Shown piece by piece: positions 5,853 to 6,873 of a stretch of DNA of 6,873 nt; within the stretch, counting starts at the first letter, position 1; every line of letters begins with the position of its first letter. The stretch comes from CAYLGY01 sp964383325 (GTDB lineage Bacteria; Pseudomonadota; Alphaproteobacteria; Rhizobiales; Rhizobiaceae): NCBI GenBank assembly GCA_964383325.1, contig CAYLGY010000113.1, forward strand, positions 1 to 6,873. The letters run 5' to 3'. The translations under genes and the position numbers were made by a program. The notes beneath the pieces are model-generated. The model saw nothing but the letters and a program-made list of their open reading frames with translations. It did not search any database and had not been told where the DNA came from.

Positions 5853-6434
5853 TCAGAAGTCGAAGAACACGGTCTCGCCTTCCCCCTGCAGGCGGATGGC
5901 GAGTTCATAGCGGGGAAGTCGGCCGGCATCGGCACGGGTGGCGATCAGGGTCTGGCGGCGGCGCGGGTCCGCGATCCGGGTGAGAATATAGTCGGCCGCG
6001 TTGGCCTCCGGCTCATCGTCGAAATAGAGCCGCGTCTGCAGGCCGACATTGATACCGCGTGCCACGATCCAGAGGGAAACATGCGGCGCCATGAGCTTGC
6101 CGTCCGGCCCGATGACCCTGCCTGGCTTGACGGTCTCGAATGCGAAGGATCCGGCGCTGTCGCAGGCGGCGCGCCCCCAGCCCTGCCGGTACACGCCATC
6201 ATTATCGGCCTGCCAGAGTTCGACGATTGCATCGAAAACGGCTGCCCCCGACCCGTCGAGGATCGTGCCGGCGATGAGAATGCGCGGGCCGTCTCCGGCG
6301 GCAACTGGTCCGGACCCGAGATCAGGCACGTTGGCGCCGGCAATTCCCTCGAGGCTGGGAGTGAGGCCGATATGGACATAGGGCCCCGCCGTCTGCGAGG
6401 GGCTCTCCTTCAGGAGCGGGAGCCGGTTAAGCAT
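5853..6434 (-). CDS. pcaG: Protocatechuate 3,4-dioxygenase alpha subunit PcaG
   Basis: PcaG pairs with PcaH to form the non-haem iron enzyme that opens the protocatechuate ring between its two hydroxyls. The 193-residue product begins with the subunit's usual SPSQTAGPYVHIGL (11-24). It keeps the intradiol beta-sandwich core VELWQADNDGVYRQ (71-84) and then MAPHVSLWIVARG (115-127). Here the two iron-binding histidines of the beta subunit are not kept as an H-x-H pair, as expected for the alpha subunit with a vestigial metal site. The ATG at 6434 is preferred over an in-frame TTG at 6437. GGAGGG (6446-6441) stands 6 bases before the ATG, and the ATG shares its A with the pcaH stop (TGATG), giving tight coupling between the two subunits. 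Confidence 0.96.
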   Translation of the reverse strand: MLNRLPLLKESPSQTAGPYVHIGLTPSLEGIAGANVPDLGSGPVAAGDGPRILIAGTILDGSGAAVFDAIVELWQADNDGVYRQGWGRAACDSAGSFAFETVKPGRVIGPDGKLMAPHVSLWIVARGINVGLQTRLYFDDEPEANAADYILTRIADPRRRQTLIATRADAGRLPRYELAIRLQGEGETVFFDF

Positions 6435-6873
6435 CAATTGCCCTCCATGCGGTTCTCGAACAAAGTCGAGCGATGCCCGCGCAGCACGATGTCAAAGCGA
6501 TAGGCGAGTGCATCCATCGGCGTGGTGTTGTGCCGATCAAGCCGGGCGATGAGCTGCTCGACGGCCTTGCGGTCGGGAATCGCAAGCGCGATCGGATCCT
6601 GCCAGATCATGGGATCGCCCTCGAAATACATCTGGGTGATGAGACGCTGCGCGAAGGCATGGCCGAACACCGAGAAGTGGATATGCGCCGGCCGCCAGTC
6701 ATTTCCGCCATTCGGCCAGGGATAGGCGCCCGGCCTTATGGTGCGGAAATGATAGTAGCCGTTTTCATCTGTTATGGCGCGCCCGCAGCCGCCGAAATTC
6801 GGGTCAAGTGGCGCGAGGTAGCCTTCGCGCTTGTGCCGGTAGCGGCCGGCGGCGTTGGCCTGCCAGAACTCAA
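6434..6873 (-). CDS. pcaH: Protocatechuate 3,4-dioxygenase beta subunit PcaH (5' end outside window)
   Basis: This is the catalytic iron subunit of protocatechuate 3,4-dioxygenase. Only the C-terminal 145 residues are in the window; the N-terminal part continues past the right edge. The visible part starts in EFWQANAAGRYRHKR. It contains all four expected ferric ligands: Tyr 11 (GRY) and Tyr 50 (PGAYPW), counted from the first visible residue, and His 63 and His 65 in DWRPAHIHFS. The arginine of WRP, at 60, is the conserved active-site arginine. LAPLDPNFGGCGR, LITQMYFEGDP and LAYRFDIVLRG are further beta-subunit hallmarks. The gene ends in TGA at 6436-6434, overlapping the pcaG start. Rhizobial operons often read pcaDCHGB, so pcaC and pcaD may lie just to the right; this is an expectation, not seen. 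Confidence 0.96.
   Translation of the reverse strand, partial: EFWQANAAGRYRHKREGYLAPLDPNFGGCGRAITDENGYYHFRTIRPGAYPWPNGGNDWRPAHIHFSVFGHAFAQRLITQMYFEGDPMIWQDPIALAIPDRKAVEQLIARLDRHNTTPMDALAYRFDIVLRGHRSTLFENRMEGN

Noticed and set aside
5820..6503. 227-codon plus-strand frame opposite pcaG and the end of pcaH
   Set aside because: It is antisense to two genes with clear family motifs and has no domain or ribosome site of its own.

Overview
This 6.9-kb stretch of GC-rich DNA looks like an ordinary alphaproteobacterial chromosome segment, probably from the Rhizobiales. The evidence for that is a DUF930-type secreted protein, a pcaH-pcaG-pcaB order with a short PcaB, and ATGA/GTGA-coupled genes. The assignment is inferred from gene content and cannot be fixed to a genus here. 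I found no mobile element, CRISPR array, tRNA or rRNA, and no convincing new biological system.

Left end (1-1390): a flavin-binding pyridoxamine-phosphate-oxidase-like gene runs leftward off the window (start at 454). Divergent to it is a small exported DUF930 protein (778-1179). The 323-bp gap between them holds a striking AT-rich palindrome (505-537) that overlaps a plausible promoter for the leftward gene. The 384-bp gap after the DUF930 gene holds a 10-bp inverted repeat and then the thiamine leader.

Centre (1391-4667): a TPP riboswitch precedes the five-gene thiamine operon thiD-thiS-thiG-thiE-tenA on the plus strand. All junctions overlap or are 2 bp apart. ThiS carries sulfur and ThiG builds the thiazole phosphate. 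ThiD phosphorylates hydroxymethylpyrimidine (HMP), TenA can supply HMP by salvage, and ThiE joins the two halves into thiamine phosphate. The riboswitch seems to act on translation: an anti-Shine-Dalgarno strand can pair either with the aptamer's own 3' segment or with the thiD ribosome binding site. thiC, thiO/thiH and thiF are not in the window.

Right end (4668-6873): the minus strand carries the end of a protocatechuate (beta-ketoadipate) operon, read pcaH (cut by the right edge), pcaG, pcaB. PcaH and PcaG form the protocatechuate 3,4-dioxygenase, and PcaB cyclises its product. This operon converges on tenA, and a perfect 9-bp hairpin lies in the 61-bp gap between them.
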